DNA of 64,000 bases from Haloarcula halobia. Its GTDB lineage: Archaea; Halobacteriota; Halobacteria; Halobacteriales; Haloarculaceae. Every line of letters starts with the position of its first letter. Position 1 is the first letter of the stretch. The notes under the pieces were generated by a model, which was not told where the DNA came from, did no database searches, and saw nothing but the letters and a program-made list of their open reading frames with translations. The stretch is taken from assembly GCF_029338255.1 (NCBI RefSeq), contig NZ_CP119787.1, positions 1,240,001 to 1,304,000 of the forward strand. The letters run 5' to 3'. This document shows, piece after piece, positions 21,563 through 30,235 of the stretch. The position numbers and the translations under genes were made by a program.

Positions 21563-22945
21563 ATGACCGAGAGAGGGCCACTCGCCGCCGTGTCGCCGCT
21601 CGACGGACGGTACGCCCGCTACACCGACCCGCTCGTCCCGTACGCCAGCGAGCGTGCGCTCATGCGCGCCCGCGTGCAGGTCGAAGTCGAGTACCTGCTG
21701 GCGCTCGCCGACCTCGACGCGACGCCACTGACCATCGGCGACGACCAGCGCGCGACGCTTCGTTCGCTCTACGAGGCGTTCGACGACGAGGACGCGACCG
21801 TCGTCAAGCGACTCGAGACGGAGGGCTACGGCGAGTACGCCGCCACCAACCACGACGTGAAGGCAATCGAGTACTTCGTCCGCCTCGGGATGCCCGAGGA
21901 GCTGGACGCCGACCACTGGATCCACTTCGGCCTCACCAGCGAGGACGTCAACAACCTCGCCCACCGTCTGCTCGTCAAGCCCGCTGCCGAGGACGTGCTG
22001 GTCCCGGAACTGCGCGAGGTCCGCGACGCGCTGGTGGAGATGGCCCACGACTACGCCGACGTGCCGATGCTCGCCCGGACCCACGGCCAGCCCGCGACGC
22101 CGACGACGTTCGGCAAGGAGATGGCCGTCTACGCCTCCCGCCTTGGCCAGGCAATCGGGCGCATCGAGCGCGCGACCGACGACCTCTCGGGGAAACTCGC
22201 CGGCGCGTCGGGCACCTACGCCGCCCACCACGCGGCCTATCCGGACGTGGACTGGCCCGCGTTCTCGACGGCGTTCGTCGCGGACCTGGGACTGGAGCAC
22301 GAACCGCTGACGACGCAGGTCAACCCCTGTGACGACCTCGCGGCGCTGTTCGACGCGCTCCGGGGAGCCAACAACGTCCTGCTGGACATGGACCTGGACA
22401 TGTGGCTGTACGTCTCGGACCGCTACCTGGGCCAGGAGACCGTCGCGGGCGAGACGGGGTCCTCGACGATGCCCCACAAGGTCAACCCGATCGACTTCGA
22501 GAACAGCGAGGGGAACCTCTCGAAGGCCAACGCCGATCTGACCTTCCTCGGCGACTACGTCACGAGCTCGCGCCTCCAGCGTGACCTCTCGGACTCGACG
22601 GTCAAGCGGAACATCGGCGCGGCGTTCGCCCACTGTCTCGTCGGCTACCGCAAGTGCCAGAACGGCCTGGCGAAGGTCGTCCCCAACGAGCAGGTGATGC
22701 TGGACGATCTGGACGACACGCCCGAGATCATCGGCGAGGCGGTCCAGACCATCCTCCGCCGCGAGGGCCACGACGACGCCTACGAGCAGGTCAAGAAGGC
22801 AACCCGCGGCCGCGAGGTGACGATGGCCGACTTCGAGGCGATGATCGCGGACCTCGACGTCGACGAGGCGGTGCGCGCGGAGCTCGAGGCCCTGACCCCG
22901 TCGGGCTACACCGGCATCGCACGGGACCTGGCCGAGGACGTCTGA
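21563..22945 (+). CDS. purB: Adenylosuccinate lyase
   Basis: A 460-aa fumarase/aspartase-superfamily enzyme. GSSTMPHKVNPIDFENSEGN is the superfamily signature with the flexible catalytic-serine loop, and TRTHGQPATPTTFGKE carries the catalytic histidine region. It acts twice in purine synthesis, on SAICAR and adenylosuccinate. The first substrate branch leads directly to AICAR, used by the nearby AICARFT fusion. Its TGA stop overlaps a large inverted repeat. Confidence 0.96.
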   Translation: MTERGPLAAVSPLDGRYARYTDPLVPYASERALMRARVQVEVEYLLALADLDATPLTIGDDQRATLRSLYEAFDDEDATVVKRLETEGYGEYAATNHDVKAIEYFVRLGMPEELDADHWIHFGLTSEDVNNLAHRLLVKPAAEDVLVPELREVRDALVEMAHDYADVPMLARTHGQPATPTTFGKEMAVYASRLGQAIGRIERATDDLSGKLAGASGTYAAHHAAYPDVDWPAFSTAFVADLGLEHEPLTTQVNPCDDLAALFDALRGANNVLLDMDLDMWLYVSDRYLGQETVAGETGSSTMPHKVNPIDFENSEGNLSKANADLTFLGDYVTSSRLQRDLSDSTVKRNIGAAFAHCLVGYRKCQNGLAKVVPNEQVMLDDLDDTPEIIGEAVQTILRREGHDDAYEQVKKATRGREVTMADFEAMIADLDVDEAVRAELEALTPSGYTGIARDLAEDV

Positions 22946-23026
22946 TACTGCCGGCTGTACGTTCGTCACAGCTCTCGGAACCCCGGGGGGTGCCGAGTAT
23001 TTTCTAAATGTTACAGCCGGCAGTAT
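22945..23026. repeat. 15-bp perfect inverted repeat between purB and the MFS gene
   Basis: ATACTGCCGGCTGTA at 22945-22959 is repeated as its exact reverse complement at 23012-23026, with a 52-bp spacer. The left arm begins at the last base of the purB stop codon. The right arm ends 52 nt before the MFS start. It may be a regulator's paired operator, a long-loop hairpin acting on the 3' end of purB mRNA, or the ends of a very small mobile-element remnant (82 bp). Confidence 0.8.
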
Positions 23027-23078
23027 GGGCGGCGAACGGAAAGAGTCACCACGCGCTCGGCCGTAGCCGCGACAACCG

Positions 23079-24356
23079 ATGGTCCTCGGTACAGACAGTC
23101 GAGTCATCACCCTGGGGTTGGCCCGCATGGCCGACGCCCTGGGGAACTCCTTTCTCATCATCGTCCTCCCGCTGTACATCGCCAGCGGGCAGATATCGCT
23201 GGCCGGCATCGTGGGGACGAGCGTCTTCGGCTTCGTCCTCCAGACGGAGACGCTCATCGGCCTCGTCCTCTCGCTGTTTGGCCTGCTCAACAGCTTCGGA
23301 CAGCCGTTCACGGGGCGAGTCTCCGACCGGACCGGTCGACGCCGGATATTCGTCCTCGTGGGGCTTGCGATCTTCGCGGTCGGGAGCGCGGCCTACCCCT
23401 TCCTCACGAGTTACTGGAGCGTCCTGGTCGCCCGGGCGCTCCAGGGCATCGGCGCCGCGTTCACCATCCCCGCGACGGTGGCGCTGGTCAACGACTACGC
23501 GGAGAGCGACGCCGAGCGCGGGGGCAACTTCGGCGTGTTCAACACGTTCCGGCTCGTCGGCTTCGGGTTCGGTCCCATCATCGCCGGCGTGGTCATCACG
23601 GGCGGACTCGCCGCACGGGACGTCGTCACGTACTCGCTGTTCGGGTCGACCGTCTCGGGGTTCACCGCGGCCTTCGCCGTCGCCGTCCTGGGGGCGGTGG
23701 TGAGTTTCGTGCTGGTCTTCCTGCTCATCGCCGACCCGCCCGCGGCCGCCAACGCCGCGAGCAAGAACCTCGCTATCGCCGTCCGGGACCCGAACGGCCG
23801 GGGGCTCGACTCGGTGTTCGTCCTCGGCGTCGGCACCTTCCTGATGGCGACGACCATCGCGCTCTTTGCCACGCTGGAGGGGCCCATCCGGATGCGCCTA
23901 GACGAGTCGACGTTCATGTTCAGCGTCCAGTTCGCTGCCGTCGTCATCGCCAACGTCGTCTTCCAGGTGCCCATCGGCCGGGCCAGCGACCGGTTCGGCC
24001 GCCGCCCGTTCGTCGTCGCCGGGTTCGTCGTCCTCGTCCCGTCGGTGTTCGCCCAGGGTGTCGTCACCGACCCGTGGCTGATGCTGCTGGCCCGCTTCGT
24101 CCAGGGCATCGGCGTGGCGCTCGTCTTCGCACCGTCCCTGGCGCTGGCCGGCGACCTGGCGGGCGAGCGCGGGTCGGGGACGACCCTCTCGGTGCTGACG
24201 ATGGCCTTCGGCCTCGGCGTCGCCGCCGGCCCGCTGGCCTCGGGGCTCCTCTTTAACTTCGGCGGGTTCAGCACCCCCTTCACCGTCGGCGCTGGCCTGG
24301 CGGTCGTCGCGCTGGCCCTGACCTACTCGCAGGTCGAGGAGACGCTGGAGGTCTGA
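23079..24356 (+). CDS. Major facilitator superfamily transporter
   Basis: A 425-aa protein with about twelve hydrophobic helices split into two halves. The loop between helices 2 and 3 reads GQPFTGRVSDRTGRRR, the MFS signature, and a matching PIGRASDRFGRRP appears in the second half. It is probably a drug or metabolite exporter of the DHA type; the substrate is not predictable. The stop lies 3 bp from the convergent dehydrogenase gene. Confidence 0.9.
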   Translation: MVLGTDSRVITLGLARMADALGNSFLIIVLPLYIASGQISLAGIVGTSVFGFVLQTETLIGLVLSLFGLLNSFGQPFTGRVSDRTGRRRIFVLVGLAIFAVGSAAYPFLTSYWSVLVARALQGIGAAFTIPATVALVNDYAESDAERGGNFGVFNTFRLVGFGFGPIIAGVVITGGLAARDVVTYSLFGSTVSGFTAAFAVAVLGAVVSFVLVFLLIADPPAAANAASKNLAIAVRDPNGRGLDSVFVLGVGTFLMATTIALFATLEGPIRMRLDESTFMFSVQFAAVVIANVVFQVPIGRASDRFGRRPFVVAGFVVLVPSVFAQGVVTDPWLMLLARFVQGIGVALVFAPSLALAGDLAGERGSGTTLSVLTMAFGLGVAAGPLASGLLFNFGGFSTPFTVGAGLAVVALALTYSQVEETLEV

Positions 24357-24359
24357 CGC

Positions 24360-25421
24360 TCAGAACTCGTCGATGACGGGTATCCCCAGCGTGTCGTAGT
24401 CGGTCATCGCCGCGAGTTTCTCGGGGGTCTCCTCGAGCGAGACCGTCTCGGAGACGATCTTCGCCGGGTCGATGCGCCCGCCCTCGATGAAGCGGAACAG
24501 CTCGTCGTAGCGGGCCGGCGACATGCCGATGGCGCCGACGACCGACAGCTCCTCGCCGACGATGCGGTCGGTGGGGAGCGCCACCTGACCGCCCTCGCTA
24601 CTGGTCGTCAGCCCGATCTGGACGTGCTGGCCCCGCGTCCGCAGGCAGTTGACGGAGTTCTGGCACGTCGTCGCGATACCGAGCGCGTCCACCGAGACGT
24701 GCGCGCCCCCGTCCGTGATGGCGCGTATCTCGCCGGGCACGTCGTCGGTCGCGTCGGCGTCGACCGTCGCCCTGGCCCCGAGTCGCTCGGCGAAGTCCAG
24801 CTTCTCCGCAAAGAGGTCGACCGCGACCACGTTCGCGCCCAGCGCCGCCGCGATGTGGACCGCCGACAGGCCGACCCCGCCACAGCCGTGGACGGCCACC
24901 CAGTCGCCGGCGTCGACGTCGGCCTGGTGGACGAGTCCGTGGAAGGCAGTCATGAACCGACAGCCAAGGCCGGCCATGTCCACCGAGGAGACGCTGTCGG
25001 GCAACTGGACGACGTTGACGTCGGCGTCCGGGATGTGGAGCTGCTCCGCGAAGGCACCCGGGACCGCCGGCGCCAGGCCGAGTGCGAGGCCGTTCTCACA
25101 GAGGTTCGCGTGGCCCGTCCGGCACTGGTGACAGGTGCCGTCGGCGAGGTTGAACGGGACCGTCACGTGGTCGCCCTCGCGGACGCGCTCGACCTCGTCG
25201 CCGACCGCGCGGACGATGCCCGCAGGTTCGTGGCCCAGCACGTGCCCGGGGGCCAGGCCCCGCTCCGCCCAGACTGGGTCCCCCTGCCACGCGTGCCAGT
25301 CGCTCCGGCAGATGCCACACGCCTCCAGTTCGATGACGACTCCCTCGGGGTCCGGTGTCGGCGGGTCAACCGTCCTGACCTCCAGCGGTTCACCGTGACC
25401 GGTGAAGACAACTGCGCGCAT
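24360..25421 (-). CDS. Zinc-dependent alcohol dehydrogenase (MDR superfamily)
   Basis: A 353-aa dehydrogenase. Cys38 in GIC and His64-Glu65 in GHEPAG form the catalytic zinc site; CHQCRTGHANLCENG is the structural-zinc loop with three of the usual four cysteines, the first being replaced. HGCGGVGLSAV is the nucleotide-binding turn. It oxidises an unknown alcohol with NAD(P). It differs clearly from the dehydrogenase at 11137, which lacks the structural-zinc loop. Confidence 0.9.
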   Translation of the reverse strand: MRAVVFTGHGEPLEVRTVDPPTPDPEGVVIELEACGICRSDWHAWQGDPVWAERGLAPGHVLGHEPAGIVRAVGDEVERVREGDHVTVPFNLADGTCHQCRTGHANLCENGLALGLAPAVPGAFAEQLHIPDADVNVVQLPDSVSSVDMAGLGCRFMTAFHGLVHQADVDAGDWVAVHGCGGVGLSAVHIAAALGANVVAVDLFAEKLDFAERLGARATVDADATDDVPGEIRAITDGGAHVSVDALGIATTCQNSVNCLRTRGQHVQIGLTTSSEGGQVALPTDRIVGEELSVVGAIGMSPARYDELFRFIEGGRIDPAKIVSETVSLEETPEKLAAMTDYDTLGIPVIDEF

Positions 25422-25490
25422 ACCCGGACCTGGTCGCCCGACCGAATAATAGTATGCCCAGTCGCGCCGGGAGGTCCGACCGCGACCCCC

Positions 25491-26729
25491 TCAGACCAAT
25501 CGCTCGATGCTCTCTCTGAGCGCGCGAGCGGCGGCCCTGACCTCGGAGAGCCGGACGTACTCGCGCTCGGAGTGAGCCACCGCACCGACGTCGTCGGTCA
25601 GGTCGCCGGGACCGAAGACCACCGTCGGCGCCCGCTCGGCGAAGTACGAGGCCTCCGTCGCCGCGCCGAAGGGTCGGACTGCGCCGCCGCTGGCACGCTG
25701 GAGGACCCGGACGACCTCGGCGTCCTCGTCGGTCGCGAACGCCTCGGGGAAGGGGGTGTCGGGCCGGACGAGGTCCACCGAGAGCCCCATCGGTCCCGGG
25801 AGCCACTGCGCGAGGTGGGTCTCTAGGTCGGCACAGAACTCGCCGCTGGTCTCGGGCGGGACGGAGCGCCGGTCGAAGGTGATGACACACTCGGCGGGCA
25901 CCTGGTTGGTCGCCTCGCCGCCCTCGATCATCGACGGGGTGAGCGTCGCCCGGCCGAGCGTCTCGTGCTCGGCGGGGCCGCTCACTCGCGGTTCCGTCCC
26001 GTCACCGCTCGTGCCTTCCGAGGCGCGCTGCGCCTCGCGTTCCTCGTCGTACGTCTCCATCGCCTGCAGGACGGGCGCGGCCGCCCGGATGGCGTTCATG
26101 CCGCTGGCCGGGTCGGCGGCGTGGGCGCTCTCGCCGCGGATGGTCACCGTCCCCTCGAACTGCCCGCGAGCGGCGGTACAGACGTCGAGCCCAGTCGGCT
26201 CGCCGACGATGACGGCGTCGGCGTCGCTGTCCTCGGCGAGATGCGCGCCGCCGGTCTGGGTCGTCTCCTCGTCGATGGAGACGGCCAGCGTCACGCGCCC
26301 GGCGTCCGGCGAGACGGTGACGAAGGCGTCCAGTAGTGCCGCGAGCGACCCCTTCGCGTCACACGCCCCGCGGCCGCAGGCCACGTCGCCTGCGTCTCGT
26401 GGCTGCCGGCCGCTCGACTGGTCCGAGGCGGTCGCCTCGCCCCCCTCGTCGCCACTCCCGTCGACCCGCTCGTCCAGGCCGGGCGGTTCGGCCCGCCGCT
26501 CGTACGGGAGGTGTGGCGGGACGGTGTCGATGTGCGTGTTCAGGAGGAGGTGGGTCCCGTCGCCGTCGCCCCGCGTCGCGCGGACGTTCCCCAGGTCGTC
26601 GACCGTCCCCTCGATTCCCTCGGCGTCGAGTGTCTCGAGGAGGTACTCGCGCATCTCGCCGACGTCCTCGTGGGAGGGGACGTCGACGGCCTCGCGGTGG
26701 AACGTCTCGAGATCGAAGGTCGTCGTCAC
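25491..26729 (-). CDS. dapE: M20-family deacylase, probable succinyl-diaminopimelate desuccinylase
   Basis: A 412-aa M20 metallopeptidase-fold enzyme. The metal-binding landmarks are NTHIDTVPP, GACDAKGS and IDEETTQTGG, plus a late GAVAHSERE. Its position at the end of the lysine cluster and the presence of dapD upstream support desuccinylation of N-succinyl-diaminopimelate rather than ornithine deacetylation. About 35 residues between YERRAEPPG and VACGRGAC are an acidic low-complexity insertion; another polar insertion lies mid-protein. The GTG start overlaps the lysA stop (GTGA), giving translational coupling. Confidence 0.85.
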   Translation of the reverse strand: MTTTFDLETFHREAVDVPSHEDVGEMREYLLETLDAEGIEGTVDDLGNVRATRGDGDGTHLLLNTHIDTVPPHLPYERRAEPPGLDERVDGSGDEGGEATASDQSSGRQPRDAGDVACGRGACDAKGSLAALLDAFVTVSPDAGRVTLAVSIDEETTQTGGAHLAEDSDADAVIVGEPTGLDVCTAARGQFEGTVTIRGESAHAADPASGMNAIRAAAPVLQAMETYDEEREAQRASEGTSGDGTEPRVSGPAEHETLGRATLTPSMIEGGEATNQVPAECVITFDRRSVPPETSGEFCADLETHLAQWLPGPMGLSVDLVRPDTPFPEAFATDEDAEVVRVLQRASGGAVRPFGAATEASYFAERAPTVVFGPGDLTDDVGAVAHSEREYVRLSEVRAAARALRESIERLV

Positions 26730-27964
26730 GCCTGTTCCACCCGTGTGACGTCCTCGAGCGTCTCTCGTTCCCTGACGATCCGCGCCTCGCCGCGTTCGAT
26801 GGCGACCTCCGCCGGACGGGGCTGGGAGTGGAACTGGTTGGCCAGTTCGTAGCCGTACGCGCCGGCGTTCCCGATCGCCAGCAGGTCCGTTCGCTCGGGC
26901 CGGGCGATCGGTCGGTCGGTACAGAACACGTCCGCGCTCGTACAGCAGGGCCCGCCCACCGACACCGGTTCGGCCTCGCGCTCGGGGGCGCTGACGTTCC
27001 GGATGGGGTGGTACGACCCGAACATCGCCGGGCGGATCAGCGTCGCGAGCGAGGCGTCGACGCCGACGACTGTCGTCGCCGGCGTCTCCTTGACCGTGTT
27101 GACCTCGGTGAGGATGCACTCGGCGTCGGCGACGACGTAGCGTCCCGGTTCGAGTTTGATCTGTGCGTCCAGGTCGCCGACCGCGTCCCGGACCTTCTCG
27201 CCGACGACCTGCATGTCGAGTGGCTCCTCGTCCTCGCGGTACGGGACGCCGAAGCCGCCACCGAAGTCGACGAACTCCAGGTCGCCCACCCCGTCGATGA
27301 CGGTCCGGCCCATGTCCGCGACCTTCGCGATGGCCCGGCAGTGATCGTCCAGGTCGTCGTGGAGGACGCCGCTGCCGGCGTGGGCGTGGAGTCCCACGAG
27401 GTCGAACCGCTCTGCGACGTCTTCGGCGACTTCGGGCACCTGCTCGTAGGGGATGCCGAACTTCGCGTCCTTGCCGGTCGCGACCTTCTCGTGGTGCCCG
27501 GTGCCGATGCCGGGGTTGACGCGGATGGCGACCCGGCCGTCGTAGCCCCGCGCCTCGAGTCGGTCGAACGTGTCGCGCGCGCCGGCGGTGATGGTCAGCC
27601 CCGGGTGGGCCGCAGCGAGGTCCGTCGCGTAGTCGAGGTCGTGGTCCGGGGGGTTGACCGCGGTGTACTGGAGCGTCCCCGGCGGCGCGCCGGCGTCGAT
27701 GGCCCGCTGGAGTTCCCCCCAGGCGGCACACTCGATGTCCGCGCCGGTCTCGAGCAGTTTCGAGAGCACCGCCTGGCCCGTGTGGGCCTTCGCGGCGTAC
27801 ATCACGTGGGCGTCGGGGAACGCCGCCGAGAACCGCTCGTAGTTCTCGGCGACCCGATCCAGGTCCAGCACGTACAGCGGTGTCCCGTGTTCGACAGCGA
27901 GCCGTTCGAGGAGCCCGTGGTCCCAGTCCGCGAGACGGCGGACCGGCGGCGAGGCGTCGTTCAT
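26726..27964 (-). CDS. lysA: Diaminopimelate decarboxylase
   Basis: A 412-aa PLP-dependent fold-III decarboxylase making lysine from meso-diaminopimelate. Lys59 in MYAAKAH is the Schiff-base lysine; HAHAGSG and EPGRYVVADAE are phosphate and substrate contacts; the active-site cysteine region reads GGPCCTSADVF. The ATG at 27964 removes a non-conserved upstream extension. Its stop overlaps the dapE start. Confidence 0.95.
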   Translation of the reverse strand: MNDASPPVRRLADWDHGLLERLAVEHGTPLYVLDLDRVAENYERFSAAFPDAHVMYAAKAHTGQAVLSKLLETGADIECAAWGELQRAIDAGAPPGTLQYTAVNPPDHDLDYATDLAAAHPGLTITAGARDTFDRLEARGYDGRVAIRVNPGIGTGHHEKVATGKDAKFGIPYEQVPEVAEDVAERFDLVGLHAHAGSGVLHDDLDDHCRAIAKVADMGRTVIDGVGDLEFVDFGGGFGVPYREDEEPLDMQVVGEKVRDAVGDLDAQIKLEPGRYVVADAECILTEVNTVKETPATTVVGVDASLATLIRPAMFGSYHPIRNVSAPEREAEPVSVGGPCCTSADVFCTDRPIARPERTDLLAIGNAGAYGYELANQFHSQPRPAEVAIERGEARIVRERETLEDVTRVEQA

Positions 27965-28117
27965 TGGCAGAACCACGCCTCGCCGCGTAACAAGAGTTGC
28001 GCTCTCGGAGCGAGTGGCCGGGCGTTTCGACGCCGCTGGGACCCTCGTTCGCACCGTCGGCCGTGGTCGTGACTCCGCTGCTCGCTTTCCGAGGGTTTCG
28101 CTGCGCTCGCGCTCTCG

Positions 28118-28957
28118 CTAGTCCCGGAGCGCGTCTTCTCGCTCGGTCGCCTCCAGCGTCTCCTCCTCGACGTCGGTGGCGACGACGGCGGGCTTGTAGG
28201 CCCCGCCCGGAATCAGATCGTGTTCGCCGACCGATGAGTCGACGAACCGCTGGAAGGCCCGGCGCTCGGGCGGGAGTTCGCCGTACAGCACCTCGTCCTC
28301 GACGAGGTCGTAGACGGGGATGCGCGGGGTCAACAGCGTGTTCTCGCCGACGACGCTGCCCTCGCCGACGACGAACCCGGAGGTGACCCGACAGCCGGCA
28401 CCCAGCGAGACGTCGTCCTCGACGATGACCGGCGCGCTCTCGACCGGTTCGAGGACGCCGCCGATGAGGGTGTTCGCGCCGAGTTTGACGTCCTCGCCGA
28501 TCTGCGCACAGGAGCCGACCGTGTCACAGGAGTCGACGAGCGTCCCGTCGCCGACGTGCGCACCGATGTTGACGAAGGAGGGTGACATCATGATGCAGTC
28601 CTCGCCGAGGTAGGCCCCGCGGCGGATGGTCGTCCCGTCGGGCGTGTTCCGAGTCCCGCGCTCGCCCAGGTCCTCGGTGTCTCGCAGGGGCAGGACGTCG
28701 TGGTATGTGACGCCGCCGTACTGGCGCTCGTAGGTCCGCCGGAACGCGAAGTTCAGCAGGATGCCCCGCTTGACCCACTCGTTGACCTGCCACTCGCCGT
28801 CGACCTTCTTCGCGGCGCGAATCTCGCCGGTCTCCAGCGCCGTGAGGAAGGCATCGAGCGTATCCAGCTGCGGCGGTTCGACGTCCTCGACGGTCGCGCC
28901 ACCTTCGTAGGCCGTCCACAGGTCCTCGACGTTCCCTTCGAGGTCTTGTCCGAGCAT
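28118..28957 (-). CDS. dapD: Tetrahydrodipicolinate N-succinyltransferase
   Basis: A 279-aa protein whose C-terminal two thirds are left-handed beta-helix hexapeptide repeats (for example IMMSPSFVNIGAHVGDGTLV). It succinylates tetrahydrodipicolinate with succinyl-CoA in the DAP pathway. It is separated from dapB by an unrelated gene, and has its own AT-rich upstream boxes at about 28984-28990 and 29020-29030, so it is probably transcribed apart from dapA-dapB. A 153-bp gap without a visible gene separates it from lysA. Confidence 0.93.
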   Translation of the reverse strand: MLGQDLEGNVEDLWTAYEGGATVEDVEPPQLDTLDAFLTALETGEIRAAKKVDGEWQVNEWVKRGILLNFAFRRTYERQYGGVTYHDVLPLRDTEDLGERGTRNTPDGTTIRRGAYLGEDCIMMSPSFVNIGAHVGDGTLVDSCDTVGSCAQIGEDVKLGANTLIGGVLEPVESAPVIVEDDVSLGAGCRVTSGFVVGEGSVVGENTLLTPRIPVYDLVEDEVLYGELPPERRAFQRFVDSSVGEHDLIPGGAYKPAVVATDVEEETLEATEREDALRD

Positions 28958-29203
28958 TGGTGTCCGTGTGTATCCCCTCCCGGAGTATAGCCTCCGGGGA
29001 TTCCGAACGGCGGTTCGGGATATATTCTCGGCCGGATCGTCGCGGTAACGGCGCAACAGAATGGGGCGGCCGGCCACCCGACTCCGGCGGCGCTTAAGAG
29101 CACAGCTCTTCCGTAGCCGGGCGCGTCACAGAACGATCCACACGAGATTCACCGATAGCGGAGTGAGTCAGCCGGTCCGTACGAGTGGGAAGCATCGACG
29201 TCC
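28958..29203. other. Intergenic stretch upstream of dapD
   Basis: No gene seen. It carries TATA-like words in minus orientation (about 28984-28990 and 29020-29030) and, at 29096-29110, the hairpin AAGAGC-ACA-GCTCTT. From about 29110 onwards base composition drops relative to the dap genes, marking one edge of the atypical segment that interrupts the lysine cluster. Confidence 0.45.
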
Positions 29204-30001
29204 CTATCGGGAACTGCTCTCGGTCGTATTTCCTGTGAGGTCTCGTGCCGTATCTACCCACTCGTGTTCTGGGAATGGCGCGGGTCGTACGCTGTAGGTG
29301 TAACGATACGGACCCCCCTCTGCGTCCTTCGTGATATCGTAGGCGTAGATGATTCCATCTTCGAGGCCGAGCTGGAGCGTTCCGTTGATCGCTGGTGGGG
29401 CCTGGGAGTCCGGACGCGTCCCGGTCACCCGGTACGTGATGACTGGGACGCCGTGATGCGTCGTCGTATTGATCGCCTCCCAGGTGTAGGAATCGACGAC
29501 CATCGTGTGGCGACCGATGTTCGTGGGCGCGATCTGTCCGTAGCGCGGGTCGTATCGGTAGTACGCGTCAGTCGTGTTGTCGTAGACGAACGCCGGGTCC
29601 GACCTGAACTGCTCGCGCTGGTGTTCCGGGAGACTGTCGGCTGGTTGGTAGAACACGTAGGTCGTCCCGTTGCGATAGACTTTGGCGTCGTGCCAGCGGT
29701 CAGCGATTATCTCTCCCGTCGTGGCGTTGATGTAGTACTCGCCTTCTACGAGTCGGCGCTCGGAGGGGGCAGCATAGAGGATTGCGTACGACTCCCAGTA
29801 TCTACGCGGCGTGTGAGTCAGATTGGCGTCGTCGGCGCCGAGAGTCGAGAAGTTGATGTGGTCCGGTCCTGCTCCAGGGGGATACGTCTGGTCGGAATCG
29901 AGGGGCTCTGATGGGCCAGACCAGACGCCGAGGAGGGCGACGGAAGCGACGACTATTACCACGAGTATGAGCGAGCCAACGACGAGGTCGTGCCGGTTCA
30001 T
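29204..30001 (-). CDS. Exported, membrane-anchored protein of unknown function interrupting the lysine cluster
   Basis: A 265-aa protein, family not recognised. It starts MNRHDLVVGS with one membrane helix (about 6-26) and continues as a soluble, Tyr/Thr-rich domain. At least seven N-x-S/T sequons (NFS, NLT, NAT, NGT, NTT and so on) suggest an extracellular, glycosylated, possibly lipoprotein-like chain. GC content and codon use are visibly lower in GC than the dap genes on either side, suggesting later arrival. The ATG at 30001 is preferred over one eleven codons upstream because the helix follows directly. Confidence 0.75.
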   Translation of the reverse strand: MNRHDLVVGSLILVVIVVASVALLGVWSGPSEPLDSDQTYPPGAGPDHINFSTLGADDANLTHTPRRYWESYAILYAAPSERRLVEGEYYINATTGEIIADRWHDAKVYRNGTTYVFYQPADSLPEHQREQFRSDPAFVYDNTTDAYYRYDPRYGQIAPTNIGRHTMVVDSYTWEAINTTTHHGVPVITYRVTGTRPDSQAPPAINGTLQLGLEDGIIYAYDITKDAEGGPYRYTYSVRPAPFPEHEWVDTARDLTGNTTESSSR

Positions 30002-30235
30002 ACAGGGCACGACTCCCGCTGGCAGGTTATGCATACGTGAAGCTCAAACCGATTTTTGTGTGACGGAGTGGCACTATCCTGTTCGAGGAGACCCACCAGC
30101 GCCGCTGTGCTGACCGTCTGCCAGGGTTTTGATGCCGTCTCCGTGATGTGGTCCGTCAGAACGTGCTCGCCGCTGGGGACGACGCGAGGCCCACAACGAA
30201 GGGGAGAGACCGTGATTCGTGGGGCTCTCTGCCGG
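30002..30235. other. Atypical intergenic stretch between dapB and the inserted gene
   Basis: No intact gene seen. The lower-GC composition of the inserted gene continues to about 30230 and stops abruptly at the dapB terminus. On the minus strand about 30070-30200 an open stretch reads like a decayed protein tail (…KPWQTVSTAALVGLLEQD) but without start or recognisable family. Confidence 0.35.
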
